Assembly (NCBI GenBank): GCA_024274705.1
Contig: JAJSAL010000127.1
Location: forward strand, 1-41,523
Direction of reading: 5' to 3'
Origin: Spirochaetota bacterium
GTDB taxonomy: Bacteria > Spirochaetota > Spirochaetia > SPDA01 > JAJSAL01
Length of the DNA stretch: 41,523 nucleotides
Within the stretch, counting starts at the first letter, position 1, and each line of letters opens with the position of its first letter. Positions 24,665-33,453 of the stretch are shown piece by piece. The notes under the pieces are model-generated. The model saw nothing but the letters and a program-made list of their open reading frames with translations, searched no databases and was not told the DNA's origin. Position numbers and translations under genes: made by a program.

Positions 24665-25387
24665 ATGAAACCGGAGATAGATCCGAAAACCAGGGCATAT
24701 ATCCTCTTTGGCAAATACCTGACCGGCGTTGTTCACAGCATTCGATCAAAACTTATGGCGGTGTACGGGGTAACCGAGTTGATCCTGAGAGACGGTGACA
24801 GGACCAGCAGGGAGCATGCCCAGCTGCAGCAGATAGCACTATCGCAGATACTGGAGATGCTCGACAGGTATATGTTTTTTGTGAGAACCGAAGCATTCCC
24901 TCTGGATGATACCATCGATATCAGCGCTGCCGCGACAAGCAGTATTGAGATTTTCCGGTGGGGAGTAGCTGCCAGGATCGGGATACAGATCAGGTTCGAA
25001 CCATCGGGACAGGTGTTCATCAAAGGTTCACCGGATGATGTATTCCTGATATTCGAACATGTACTCCAGAATGCCATAGAAGCGGTATCCAAAAGGGAGG
25101 AAAGGGTCATCCAGGTTCGTATAATTGTAGAATCTCCCTTTGCCCGTGTAGATGTAGTCGATTCGGGTGCCGGACTGCCAGGCTGTATCTCCTGCAGGGA
25201 TTCAATGTGCCTCGAGTGTTCCCGGTTTGCCGTCGGCAAATCTTCCAAGAAAAACGGTAATGGGCTGGGTATGGTGTGGGTTCAGGAAGGGTTGCTTAGA
25301 ATGAAAGGGAACCTCTCTATTCAGAGCCTCCCGGGTACAGGAACAACTGTTTCACTCTTTTTCCCCGTCATTTCCCGGACCGAATAG
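24665..25387 (+). CDS. Histidine kinase with a four-cysteine insertion in the ATP lid
   Basis: This 240-residue soluble kinase has a dimerisation helix with possible phospho-acceptor H24 (VVHSIRSKL), an N-box with N136 (HVLQNAIEAV), G1 DSGAG (166-170) and G2 NGNGLGM (197-203). No sensor domain or membrane segment is present, so it must sense through partners. Between G1 and G2, where the ATP lid lies, is C174-x2-C177-x4-C182-x2-C185. Four cysteines with this spacing could hold zinc or an iron-sulfur cluster. This is not a normal part of HATPase domains. No response regulator is adjacent. It sits between an AAA ATPase and a GAF-GGDEF protein. The ATG has no obvious ribosome-binding site. Confidence 0.85.
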   Translation: MKPEIDPKTRAYILFGKYLTGVVHSIRSKLMAVYGVTELILRDGDRTSREHAQLQQIALSQILEMLDRYMFFVRTEAFPLDDTIDISAAATSSIEIFRWGVAARIGIQIRFEPSGQVFIKGSPDDVFLIFEHVLQNAIEAVSKREERVIQVRIIVESPFARVDVVDSGAGLPGCISCRDSMCLECSRFAVGKSSKKNGNGLGMVWVQEGLLRMKGNLSIQSLPGTGTTVSLFFPVISRTE

Positions 25388-25423
25388 ATTTCTTTCCGGG
25401 ATTCTAGTATCATGTAATCAATC

Positions 25424-26497
25424 ATGGAAAAATTACTAAAGCAGAACGACAATTTTGAAGATTTCATCGATCTCTCTTTTCTTGTTGATGTGGGTAAAGC
25501 GATTGTTTCAGCCAGAAGTATGAAAGAGATTCTGAACCGGGTAATGGAAAAGGTCGGATCCATCTTTGCGCCGCTGAACTGGTCGCTGATCCTTCTGGAC
25601 CCCCAGGCCAACGAGCTTGTGTTCAAACTGGTGGTGGGTGAAGCAGCGGATAAACTGAGGGGGAAGAGGATCCCCGCGGATGAAGGGATATCCGGCTGGA
25701 TAGCAGAGACGGGCCAGTCGGTAATTGTAACAGACGTGCTGAAAGACAAACGGTTCAGCAAACGTATCGACAAGATGACAGGGTTCAGTACTCAATCCAT
25801 CATCGGTGTTCCGTTGAAAACGGAAAACCGTGTGCTGGGCATGATAGAGCTGGTGAATAAGTTGAACGGACAGCCTTTTACAGCACTGGAATTGAAAGCG
25901 CTGACAATCATTGCCGATTTTGCAGCCATCGCCCTGGAAAAAGCCTTCTATATACGGGCGATGCGCAGAATATCCATGACGGATCACCTGACAGGAGTAT
26001 TGAACAGGAGGAGCCTGGACCGTTTGCTTTCCCTGGAAGTGGAGAAGTGTAAACGGTATTCGAATACCTTGTCTGCACTCATGATCGATATCAATGATTT
26101 TAAACAGATCAATGACAGTTACGGACATCCTGTAGGTGATGAGGTTCTGAAAGACTGCGCGGAAGTGATTGCTGAAAATATACGTAAAGTGGACCAGGTC
26201 GCCCGCTATGGCGGCGATGAATTCGTGGTCATCATGCCCAGTACGGATAAACAGAGTGCGGAAAGGGTAAAAGACCGTATCCTTGAGGACATACGGAAGC
26301 GAACAAACGGGGACCTGCCTCCCTACAGTGTAAGTATCGGGGTGCATTCCTGCGATGGGACCGGTGAGTGCGATCTCCTGGAGCAGTCGGACAAAGCCCT
26401 GTATGAACAGAAAATAAAAAAGGAAAACATCTCCATGGGGGACCAGTTCTTTTCATACCTGGATGACGAAGAAAGAGAAGAGAGTGGGAGCAGCTGA
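25424..26497 (+). CDS. GAF-GGDEF diguanylate cyclase
   Basis: The 357-residue cytoplasmic protein has a GAF sensor domain (about 20-175, with the ISGWIAETGQSVIVTDV core) and a GGDEF domain (about 180-335) with intact RYGGDEFV at 261-268. An RKVD at 254-257, five residues before GGDEF, matches the RxxD inhibitory site, so the enzyme should make c-di-GMP and be product-inhibited. The GAF domain could bind a small ligand; its identity is not visible. Its last 35 bp overlap the start of the SbcD-like gene, which ties signalling and nuclease genes to one transcript. The opposite activity (HD-GYP) is encoded at 2504-3544. Confidence 0.94.
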   Translation: MEKLLKQNDNFEDFIDLSFLVDVGKAIVSARSMKEILNRVMEKVGSIFAPLNWSLILLDPQANELVFKLVVGEAADKLRGKRIPADEGISGWIAETGQSVIVTDVLKDKRFSKRIDKMTGFSTQSIIGVPLKTENRVLGMIELVNKLNGQPFTALELKALTIIADFAAIALEKAFYIRAMRRISMTDHLTGVLNRRSLDRLLSLEVEKCKRYSNTLSALMIDINDFKQINDSYGHPVGDEVLKDCAEVIAENIRKVDQVARYGGDEFVVIMPSTDKQSAERVKDRILEDIRKRTNGDLPPYSVSIGVHSCDGTGECDLLEQSDKALYEQKIKKENISMGDQFFSYLDDEEREESGSS

Positions 26498-27605
26498 CAT
26501 CTCCATCCTTGCAGCTGCCGACCTCCACCTTGGTATGAAATTCGCCGGTTATCCCGAAGTTCAGGAAGAGTTGAGCGGCGCCCGGTTCGAAGCCCTCGAC
26601 ACAATCGTTGCCCTGGCCAATAATCGTTCCGCAGATCTTCTGATCATGGCAGGAGACCTCTTCGACCGGTTGAAAATGACGAAAAAAGATATTCTCAGGG
26701 CAGCGGCGGGGTTGAACCGGTTTGAGGGAAAGGTGTGTGCCCTTCTGCCGGGAAACCACGATTTCATGTCCGGAAGGGATTCACTGCTCTGGTCCGTGTT
26801 TATGCAGGAGGCAGGAGACAGGGTCCTGGTGCTGAAAGAGCGGAAGACATATCCCCTGGGGCACTACGATATACCGGCTGTTCTGTTCCCCGGACCCTGC
26901 GATGCCGCTCATTCCCCCCACCACCGGGTGTCATGGATTTCAAACGAAAGGGAAGATGATCCGGAAAACCTGCATATCGGTATCGTCCACGGAAGTATCC
27001 GGGGGATCTCCCCCGATGTTGATGACCGCTATTTTCCCATGGAACTCGCAGAACTGCAACGTTTCCCTGTCGATCTGTGGATCGCAGGTCACACCCACAT
27101 CCCCCAGGACCACAGGCTTCAGAAAAGTCACCTTTTTATCCCCGGAACTCCCGAACCGGACGGTTTCGATTGTGAAACGCCGGGGCAGGTGTGGATGATT
27201 CGGTGTACAGGTAAAAAGGTTACTGGATTCGAAATGCTGGAAACAGGGGCGTACAGGTTTGCCCACAGGGAACTCGAAGTATCAACCCCGGGGGACCTGG
27301 AGACCCTTGAAGCGGATAGGTCCCGGGACGATCCAGCGCGAACGCTGTTAAAACTTTCTCTTCGAGGGGTCCTTCCAGGAGAAGATCTGGCGGCGGTGAA
27401 GCGCGGCACAGAAACTCTCCGGAAACGGTTTTTTTATGCAGAAATCGATGATACAGCCTTGAGACAGAAGATTACTGCGGAAACGATTGACCGGGAATTT
27501 CCCGCCGGTTCGTTTCCTCACCGCCTCCTCACGGAACTGACCAGGCGTAAGCAGGAGAAGGCGCTGCAGACGGCGTATGACATCCTCCGGGAGGTCCGGC
27601 AGTGA
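26463..27605 (+). CDS. SbcD/Mre11-like exonuclease (YhaO type)
   Basis: The 380-residue protein has the five calcineurin-like phosphoesterase motifs: ADLHLG (D20, H22), AGDLFDR, PGNHD, IVHG and AGHTH. It should form the nuclease half of an SbcCD/Rad50-Mre11-type DNA-repair complex with the downstream ATPase. A distinct C-terminal extension (about 270-380) follows, as in the YhaO group. The ATG at 26463 overlaps the cyclase gene by 35 bp; a GTG at 26484, with AGAGAAG upstream, is an alternative. Its stop overlaps the next start (GTGA), so the two subunits are translationally coupled. Confidence 0.9.
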   Translation: MTKKEKRVGAADISILAAADLHLGMKFAGYPEVQEELSGARFEALDTIVALANNRSADLLIMAGDLFDRLKMTKKDILRAAAGLNRFEGKVCALLPGNHDFMSGRDSLLWSVFMQEAGDRVLVLKERKTYPLGHYDIPAVLFPGPCDAAHSPHHRVSWISNEREDDPENLHIGIVHGSIRGISPDVDDRYFPMELAELQRFPVDLWIAGHTHIPQDHRLQKSHLFIPGTPEPDGFDCETPGQVWMIRCTGKKVTGFEMLETGAYRFAHRELEVSTPGDLETLEADRSRDDPARTLLKLSLRGVLPGEDLAAVKRGTETLRKRFFYAEIDDTALRQKITAETIDREFPAGSFPHRLLTELTRRKQEKALQTAYDILREVRQ

Positions 27606-30028
27606 TCCTGGAACGGTTGACCATCCACTCTTTTGCAGGGTTATCGGAAACAGCTGTCACCCTGGCTCCTGGACTGAACCTGATATCAGGACCGAACGAA
27701 GCGGGAAAATCCACCCTGTACTATGCGCTGCAGCACGTGCTGTTCACACCGGCGGACCTAAGCAGACCTGCGTTCAGAAAGTCCATGGAGCGCTTCCTCC
27801 CCTTGGGAGGGGGAGATACCATAAGTGTCGACCTGGACTTTACCTCTGAAGGGAAAGGGTACACCATCAGCAAGAGCTGGGGGGAATCAAAATCCGGGGT
27901 ACTCACCCTGCCGGATGGTTCCCGCCTGACCGGTGAGAAAGCCGTCGGGGAGGCACTTCATGCGCTCCTTCCCGCTCCGGAAGGCACCGTGGAAAAGGTG
28001 TTTCTCACGTACCAGAGCGGCCTGGCTGACACCTTAGAGGAACTTAAAAACAACCCGGCGGTCTTGTTTTCTTTTTCCGATCTCCTTAAGACTGCGGTCC
28101 TTGAATCCGGAGGAGTGTCCCTCTCCCGGTTCCGGAATACCCTGGAGGCCAGGCTCCGGGAGTCCTTTAACCGGTGGGACCGGGATCATGGCTGTCCGGA
28201 AGGCAACAGGGGTGTGAACAATCCTTATAAGAAAGATGTGGGCAGAGTATGTGCTGCGTATTACGAAAAAGAGGGGCTTGCCGTACTTCTCGACAGGATC
28301 TCGGAAAAGGAAGAGGCATACAGGGAGATTTCCGGAGAGAACGATTCCCTGGCCTCGGCCCTGGAAGAAATTCAACAGTTTCTTTCCGGGAACGAAGGCC
28401 GGTACAGGTCCGCACGGGAAGAGATTGGACTCCAGGCGGAACTGGAAACGTGGAAACTGAAAGAGAAAGAGCTGAAAACGGCCTCGGAGCGGTGGCCTGC
28501 AGCGGAGGAAGGGCTCCGCCGGTGCCGCCGGGACCTGGAAGAGAAGAGGAGAAGAGCGGCACAACTCAAAGGGGAGGAAGAAGAGGCAAGAAAACTGGAA
28601 ACCCGGAAAAAGCTGAAGGAACAGGTCCGGCGTGTCCGGGAGAGGGTGCAGGAACGGGACCAGGTAGTACGGATGATGGAATCCGGGGTTAACCTGGGGA
28701 AAAGTGCAGTGCACGAGGCGGCTACCCTGGAACAGAGTATCAAACTGATGGAGCATACCCTTAAGACAGGTTCCGTAAGGATGAAAGTCGAAGCAAAGAA
28801 GGCTGTTTCGTTCTTCAGCGTCACTGAAAACACCCGGGACGAGATTTCCCTGGAACGGGGAGAGGTCCATACCATCCGGGGAAAGGGTTTCATACAGCTC
28901 GAATCCGATGAGGTCTTCGTTTTTGCCTCCAGTGGTGAAACGGACATGGAAGGTACAAAGGAAAAGCTGGAAAGGGATAAAAACTCTTTGAGAAAAGTAT
29001 ATGAAACATACGGTGTTAAGGATCTGGACGAGCTGGAAAGACACCGGGAGAGCTTTGAAGAGCTGAAGCGGAGAGTAAGGTCCGCTGAAGAGAACCTGGT
29101 AAAGGAACTTCAGGGAGAAACACCGGAATCCCTGGAAGAAAAGGTAAGGGAATCCGGAGCAGACAGGGAGGTGCGTCCCCTTGCGGACATTGTAGATGAA
29201 AAGGCGAGAACCGAAGAAGGGGTCAAGTACCTTGAACAGGAGGAATGGGAACTCAAGAGGGAACTGGAAGCCTTCGAAAAGGAGTATGGGCAGAAAGATC
29301 TTCTGTTTGAAAAAGCTGTGCAGGTTGTAGGAAAAAAGAAAGAGCTGGAAGAGAAGCTATCCGAACTGGAAGAGCTGCCCCTGGAATTCACGGATGCCGG
29401 GAATTTCATCGAATACTACGAAAACAAAATGAAGGAAAAGACGGCCATTGCAGAAACTCTCTTAGAAGTTAAACTCCGAAAGGCAGCGGTCGAAGACGGT
29501 ATGATCGAGGAGTCGTCGGAAGAGGTAGCGCGGCAGCTGGAGTATGCAGAGATACGGTTCCGGGAACACCTTGAAACAGCGGAAGCTTTGGAAACAATCC
29601 GGCTCATCACCAGGGAAATAATCGATACTTCCGAACAGGAAGCGCTGCGTCCCTTTGAGAAGGAACTCGCCGTTAACCTTAAGCGGCTGACTCTGAAAAG
29701 GTATCATGGATCAATTCTGGAACAGGAGCTTCCGGCAGCGGTACAACGTTCAGACGGCATTGAAGTCCCGTACCGGTTCCTCTCCGCCGGCACAAAAGAT
29801 GTTTTATCTATTGCCCTCCGTCTCGTTATGGCCGGTTTTTACCTCGGGACCCGGGAAGGGTTCCTCGTTATGGATGATCCCCTGGTGGATATGGATCCGG
29901 AACGTCAGAAAGCTGCGGCTTCTCTTCTGACTGATTTCGCAGAAAAAACACAGGTCATCATTTTTACCTGTCATCCTTCCCATACCGCCCTGTTCGGGAA
30001 TGCGAAAACAATTGAACTTTCACGATAA
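27602..30028 (+). CDS. SbcC/Rad50-like ATPase (YhaN type)
   Basis: The 808-residue protein has split ATPase halves: Walker A GPNEAGKST at 30-38 and, at the far end, the signature FLSAGTKDVLSIALRL and Walker B FLVMDDPLVDMD. A long coiled coil rich in E, K and R joins them. It lacks the CxxC zinc hook of Rad50 and SbcC: its few cysteines are scattered. It is also shorter than SbcC (about 1,050 residues). Both traits fit the YhaN-like branch. It pairs with the upstream phosphoesterase for DNA-end processing. The GTG start at 27602 overlaps the previous stop by four bases. Confidence 0.9.
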   Translation: MILERLTIHSFAGLSETAVTLAPGLNLISGPNEAGKSTLYYALQHVLFTPADLSRPAFRKSMERFLPLGGGDTISVDLDFTSEGKGYTISKSWGESKSGVLTLPDGSRLTGEKAVGEALHALLPAPEGTVEKVFLTYQSGLADTLEELKNNPAVLFSFSDLLKTAVLESGGVSLSRFRNTLEARLRESFNRWDRDHGCPEGNRGVNNPYKKDVGRVCAAYYEKEGLAVLLDRISEKEEAYREISGENDSLASALEEIQQFLSGNEGRYRSAREEIGLQAELETWKLKEKELKTASERWPAAEEGLRRCRRDLEEKRRRAAQLKGEEEEARKLETRKKLKEQVRRVRERVQERDQVVRMMESGVNLGKSAVHEAATLEQSIKLMEHTLKTGSVRMKVEAKKAVSFFSVTENTRDEISLERGEVHTIRGKGFIQLESDEVFVFASSGETDMEGTKEKLERDKNSLRKVYETYGVKDLDELERHRESFEELKRRVRSAEENLVKELQGETPESLEEKVRESGADREVRPLADIVDEKARTEEGVKYLEQEEWELKRELEAFEKEYGQKDLLFEKAVQVVGKKKELEEKLSELEELPLEFTDAGNFIEYYENKMKEKTAIAETLLEVKLRKAAVEDGMIEESSEEVARQLEYAEIRFREHLETAEALETIRLITREIIDTSEQEALRPFEKELAVNLKRLTLKRYHGSILEQELPAAVQRSDGIEVPYRFLSAGTKDVLSIALRLVMAGFYLGTREGFLVMDDPLVDMDPERQKAAASLLTDFAEKTQVIIFTCHPSHTALFGNAKTIELSR

Positions 30029-30041
30029 ATACGGTCATAAT
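30012..30041 (+). promoter_or_regulatory. Possible sigma-70 promoter for hisA
   Basis: TTGAAC at 30012-30017, an 18-bp spacer and CATAAT at 30036-30041. The leader to the hisA ATG would be about 32 nt with an AGGAGG ribosome-binding site. The -35 match is four of six. Confidence 0.45.
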
Positions 30042-30079
30042 AGAAGTTTAAAAGCATAATGTAATAACAGGAGGACCCC

Positions 30080-30829
30080 ATGTATATCATACCTGCCATC
30101 GATATCCTCGGAGGTGAATGTGTGCGGCTGTATAAGGGTGATTATGATGAAGCCACCTTTTATGGAAAGGACCCGGTAGCAACAGCCCGGGAATTTCAGC
30201 AGGCTGGAGCGAAGCGAATCCACATAGTGGATCTGGATGCAGTCCGGGGAGATACTCAGCGGAACAGGAAAAAGATCAGGAAGATACGCAGGGCAGTGGA
30301 CTGTATGCTTGAACTAGGAGGAGGCATCCGGAACGAAGAGGATGTGGAAGAACTGCTGGACAGCGGTATCGACCGCCTGGTAATCGGGACGGTCCTGGCG
30401 ACGAATCTGAATAAAGTAGCCGGGTGGGTACAGCACTTCGGATCTGTGTTCATCGCCGGTATCGACGCCCTGGACGGTACTGTACGGATCTACGGATGGG
30501 AGGAAGCATCGGACTTCAAGGATGTGGACCTGGCAAAAAGGGCAGGAGAGATAGGGATGTGCAGCGTTATCTATACCAATATATCGAAAGACGGCACCAT
30601 GGAGGGACCGGATATCCAGCGGACGAAGGTGTTGGCGGAAGAATCGGGACTCCCGGTGATCCTTTCAGGGGGCGTCAGCTCCAACGCAGATATCGAGCTG
30701 GTTTCCAGGGAGGGCGGGAACAACATCCGGGGGGTAATAACCGGTAAAGCGGTGTACGAGGGAAAGATCGATCTGAAAGCCGTGTTCGAATCTTATCAGT
30801 CTGAAGAAGAGGGAGAGATTTCCTGGTAA
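30080..30829 (+). CDS. hisA: Phosphoribosylformimino-AICAR ribotide isomerase (HisA)
   Basis: HisA is the Amadori isomerase of histidine synthesis. The 249-residue TIM barrel has the catalytic aspartates D8 (PAIDI) and D129 (AGIDALDG), phosphate-binding GGGIRN, the TNISKDGT loop with the conserved threonine, and SGGVSS. Length and motif order are normal. No other his gene is adjacent, so the pathway genes are dispersed or lie outside the window. It could in principle be a PriA-type dual enzyme, but nothing in the sequence demands this. An AGGAGG site gives an excellent start. It is convergent with the ABC transporter locus. Confidence 0.93.
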   Translation: MYIIPAIDILGGECVRLYKGDYDEATFYGKDPVATAREFQQAGAKRIHIVDLDAVRGDTQRNRKKIRKIRRAVDCMLELGGGIRNEEDVEELLDSGIDRLVIGTVLATNLNKVAGWVQHFGSVFIAGIDALDGTVRIYGWEEASDFKDVDLAKRAGEIGMCSVIYTNISKDGTMEGPDIQRTKVLAEESGLPVILSGGVSSNADIELVSREGGNNIRGVITGKAVYEGKIDLKAVFESYQSEEEGEISW

Positions 30830-30885
30830 CCCCTGACCATCCGTGAACCTGTGGGTATCAGCTGCCACATGTCCGTTGTCTATGT

Positions 30886-31869
30886 CTACATTCTGCTGGC
30901 AATCCTTTTTCTCAGTGTGTCCAATAGTACTGCGATGATAATTATCGTCCCGGTAGCGAAATCCTGCCAGAAAATGTTGATTTGAGACAGGTTAAGGGCG
31001 TTTCTGATTAATCCAATGATGAATACGCCGATAATTGTCTGGAGAATATTACCTTCCCCGCCGGAAAGACTGGTTCCGCCGATAACAACGGCAGCTATGA
31101 CATCGAATTCCAGCCCCCGGGCGGTATACGGTTGTATTGCACCCATCCTGGAGAGGAGGAGGATGCCGCTGAGAGCGGAAAGGAAGGATATGATGATAAA
31201 GGCCTGTATTTTGGTTTTATCCGGATTGATACCGGACAGCATGGCGGCCTGCCGGTTGGCTCCTACTGCGTAGATTTTTTTTCCGAAGGGGGTCTGGGTT
31301 AATAGAATATAACACACTGCGTATACCCCGATAACGAAAAACATCGTAAGAGGGAAACCGTTGATATCTCCCTGTCCCATAATCTTAAACGACGGAGGTA
31401 TGTCGGCAATTACCTTTCCATCGCTTATGACGAAGGCAAGACTTCTTGCGATGAGAGATGTTCCCAGGGTCGTAATAAACGATGGAATCTTCCCTTTCGT
31501 AACAACGACTCCGTTCAGGGCGCCAAAGCCGATGCCGACGAGGAGACCCACGAGAACAGCCGGAATAATTCCCCACAAATGGATGAGCTTAGCCACGATA
31601 ACTGCAATAAGGCATACCAGGGAACCAACGGATATGTCGAATTCACCGGTAAGGATGATACAGGTCATGCCGGCGGCGACAATCAGGTTCATAGTAAGCT
31701 GTCTGAGGATGTTCATCATATTGATGACGGTAAGAAACCGGGGAAGAAATATGGACATGAACAGGATCATCAGGATGAACACGCCTAATGTCTGTATAAG
31801 TCCATAAGAGCCTTTAAGAACATCTTTCCATGCTGTATCGGTCATTTTGGACTGTTTTTTTGCTGACAT
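30886..31869 (-). CDS. Sugar-type ABC transporter permease (RbsC-like), copy 3
   Basis: This 327-residue inner-membrane permease belongs to the branched-chain/ribose (BPD_transp_2) family. It has about eight to ten hydrophobic helices, the GEFDISVGS motif after the second helix, and the family block VVIGGTSLSGGEGN before the last helices. It is last in the minus-strand locus. Its ATG shares one base with the stop of the ATPase gene (TAATG), so it is translationally coupled and should be the transmembrane partner of that ATPase and the binding protein at 33454-34446. The substrate is not predictable from sequence. Confidence 0.93.
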   Translation of the reverse strand: MSAKKQSKMTDTAWKDVLKGSYGLIQTLGVFILMILFMSIFLPRFLTVINMMNILRQLTMNLIVAAGMTCIILTGEFDISVGSLVCLIAVIVAKLIHLWGIIPAVLVGLLVGIGFGALNGVVVTKGKIPSFITTLGTSLIARSLAFVISDGKVIADIPPSFKIMGQGDINGFPLTMFFVIGVYAVCYILLTQTPFGKKIYAVGANRQAAMLSGINPDKTKIQAFIIISFLSALSGILLLSRMGAIQPYTARGLEFDVIAAVVIGGTSLSGGEGNILQTIIGVFIIGLIRNALNLSQINIFWQDFATGTIIIIAVLLDTLRKRIASRM

Positions 31870-33380
31870 TATCTTTCTCCTCCGGTGGAAGCCCGTATAA
31901 TCGCTTCTTTTGTGATTTCATCCCCTTTAAGTTCCCGGATGATCTCTCCCCGAAAGAGCACTATGACCCTGTGGCATAATTTTTCAAGCTCTTCCAGTTC
32001 AGTGGTGATGAGGAGAACGCCTACACCCCCATCCGCGATGTTCCGGATGATTTTTCGTATTTCGTATTTCGTTCCTACATCGATTCCTATTGTCGGTTCG
32101 TCGAGAATGAGAACTTTCGGTTCGGTTTCCAGCCACTTTGCGAGCAGCACCTTTTGCTGATTTCCCCCGCTTAAGTTTTCCACACACGTAAGTGATGAAG
32201 GTGTTTTTATATGAAGAGAATCGATCCATGTATTTGCATGAGATTTCATCGCTTTTTTATCCAGGCGGGACAACCTGTCACGAAAAGAGTCGAGTGAAGG
32301 GAGGCAGATGTTATCCTCTACGGAGAACCCTAGGATGAGACCTTCGTTTTTTCGGTCATTCGGCAGGAATGCTATGCCGTTTTTCACCGATTCTTCGGTT
32401 GATTTAAAGGGGATTTCCTTTCCTTGAAGCAGGATGTTCCCGCTTGCCAGTTTCACATCTTCACTTCGAAACAGAACTTTTGCCAGTTCTGAAGAACCGG
32501 ATCCGATAATCCCGGTCAGGCCCAGGATTTCTCCTTCTTTCAACGTCAAAGAAACATCGTTGAGGGCATTCCTGACGTTCAATTTTTCCGCGGTGAGAAC
32601 CACCGGTTTTTTCTCTATGTTTGTTAATTCCCGTACTTCCGGTTTCAGGTTGCGTCCGATCATGTATGTTACGATGTTATCTATACTCGTTTCGTTTTTT
32701 TGTACGGTGGTAATTACTTTTCCTTCTCTTAAGACAGTTATTGTATCGCTGACCTGCAAAACCTCGGAAAGATAGTGAGAAATGAATACGATACCGACAC
32801 CCTGTGAAGCTAACGTACGTACGAAATCAAGGAGGATTTCAACTTCCGTCTTTGTGAGGGATGAAGTCGGTTCATCCATAAGGAGAATCGTTGCCTCCTT
32901 TGATATTCCTTTGATGATCTGGACCATTTTCTGAATATCGTTGGGCACATCCCGAAGTATTGATTTCGGATCCACAGAAAGGTTGAATGATTCCAGCAAT
33001 TCTCTCGTCTGCTGCTCTACGGAACGTTTTCGTATAAGATTGAAAATTCCCCGGACAGGCTCATTATTCAGAAAAATATTCTCTTCCACTGACAACGTCG
33101 GGATCAAGTCGCTGTCCTGGTAGATGGTGATGATATTGTTCCTGATTGCTTCCTGAGGAGATCGAAGTTCGATCGACCTGTCCCGGTAGGTAAGAGTGCC
33201 GGCATTGGGAGTATAAACACCGGAAATGATCTTCATCAGGGTGCTTTTTCCTGCTCCATTCTCTCCAACCAGGCCATGTATTTTTCCCGGATGGATATCG
33301 AAATCAACTGAAGAAAGAGCCTCAACACCTTTAAAATGTTTCGAAATGTTCCTGCAGCTCAGCAATGTTTTACCTGTCAT
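31869..33380 (-). CDS. Sugar ABC transporter ATPase with two nucleotide-binding domains (RbsA/MglA type)
   Basis: The 503-residue energy-coupling subunit contains two fused ATPase domains. The N-domain has Walker A GENGAGKST and Walker B LLMDEPTSSLT, but its signature, normally LS-x-G-Q, reads VPNDIQK. The C-domain has the usual degenerate Walker A (GIIGSGSSE) of RbsA-type proteins together with intact ENLSGGNQQK and LILDEPTIGID. Hydrolysis at one of the two composite sites may therefore be impaired. It lies between its binding protein (73-bp gap with a hairpin) and permease (1-bp overlap). It is the only complete ATPase of the locus. AAAGG precedes the ATG. Confidence 0.94.
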   Translation of the reverse strand: MTGKTLLSCRNISKHFKGVEALSSVDFDIHPGKIHGLVGENGAGKSTLMKIISGVYTPNAGTLTYRDRSIELRSPQEAIRNNIITIYQDSDLIPTLSVEENIFLNNEPVRGIFNLIRKRSVEQQTRELLESFNLSVDPKSILRDVPNDIQKMVQIIKGISKEATILLMDEPTSSLTKTEVEILLDFVRTLASQGVGIVFISHYLSEVLQVSDTITVLREGKVITTVQKNETSIDNIVTYMIGRNLKPEVRELTNIEKKPVVLTAEKLNVRNALNDVSLTLKEGEILGLTGIIGSGSSELAKVLFRSEDVKLASGNILLQGKEIPFKSTEESVKNGIAFLPNDRKNEGLILGFSVEDNICLPSLDSFRDRLSRLDKKAMKSHANTWIDSLHIKTPSSLTCVENLSGGNQQKVLLAKWLETEPKVLILDEPTIGIDVGTKYEIRKIIRNIADGGVGVLLITTELEELEKLCHRVIVLFRGEIIRELKGDEITKEAIIRASTGGER

Positions 33381-33398
33381 ATGAACCTTTCTTAAAAT

Positions 33399-33440
33399 AA
33401 TCGGGAAGGAGAGCCTTGTACAGACTATCCTTCCCTGATT
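33399..33440 (-). terminator. Hairpin between binding-protein and ATPase genes (attenuator-like)
   Basis: On the minus strand AATCAGGGAAGGA and TCCTTCCCGATT form a 12-bp stem with one bulge and a loop of about 17 nt, followed by ATTTT. The T-run is poor, so partial termination or 3'-end protection is likelier than a full stop. Such hairpins often raise binding-protein output over the membrane components. Confidence 0.6.
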
Positions 33441-33453
33441 TTCTATTGGAAGT

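Noticed and set aside
30560..30610. HisA loop reads TNI where many homologues have TDI.
   Set aside because: This position varies in the family; the two catalytic aspartates (D8, D129) and the loop threonine are present.
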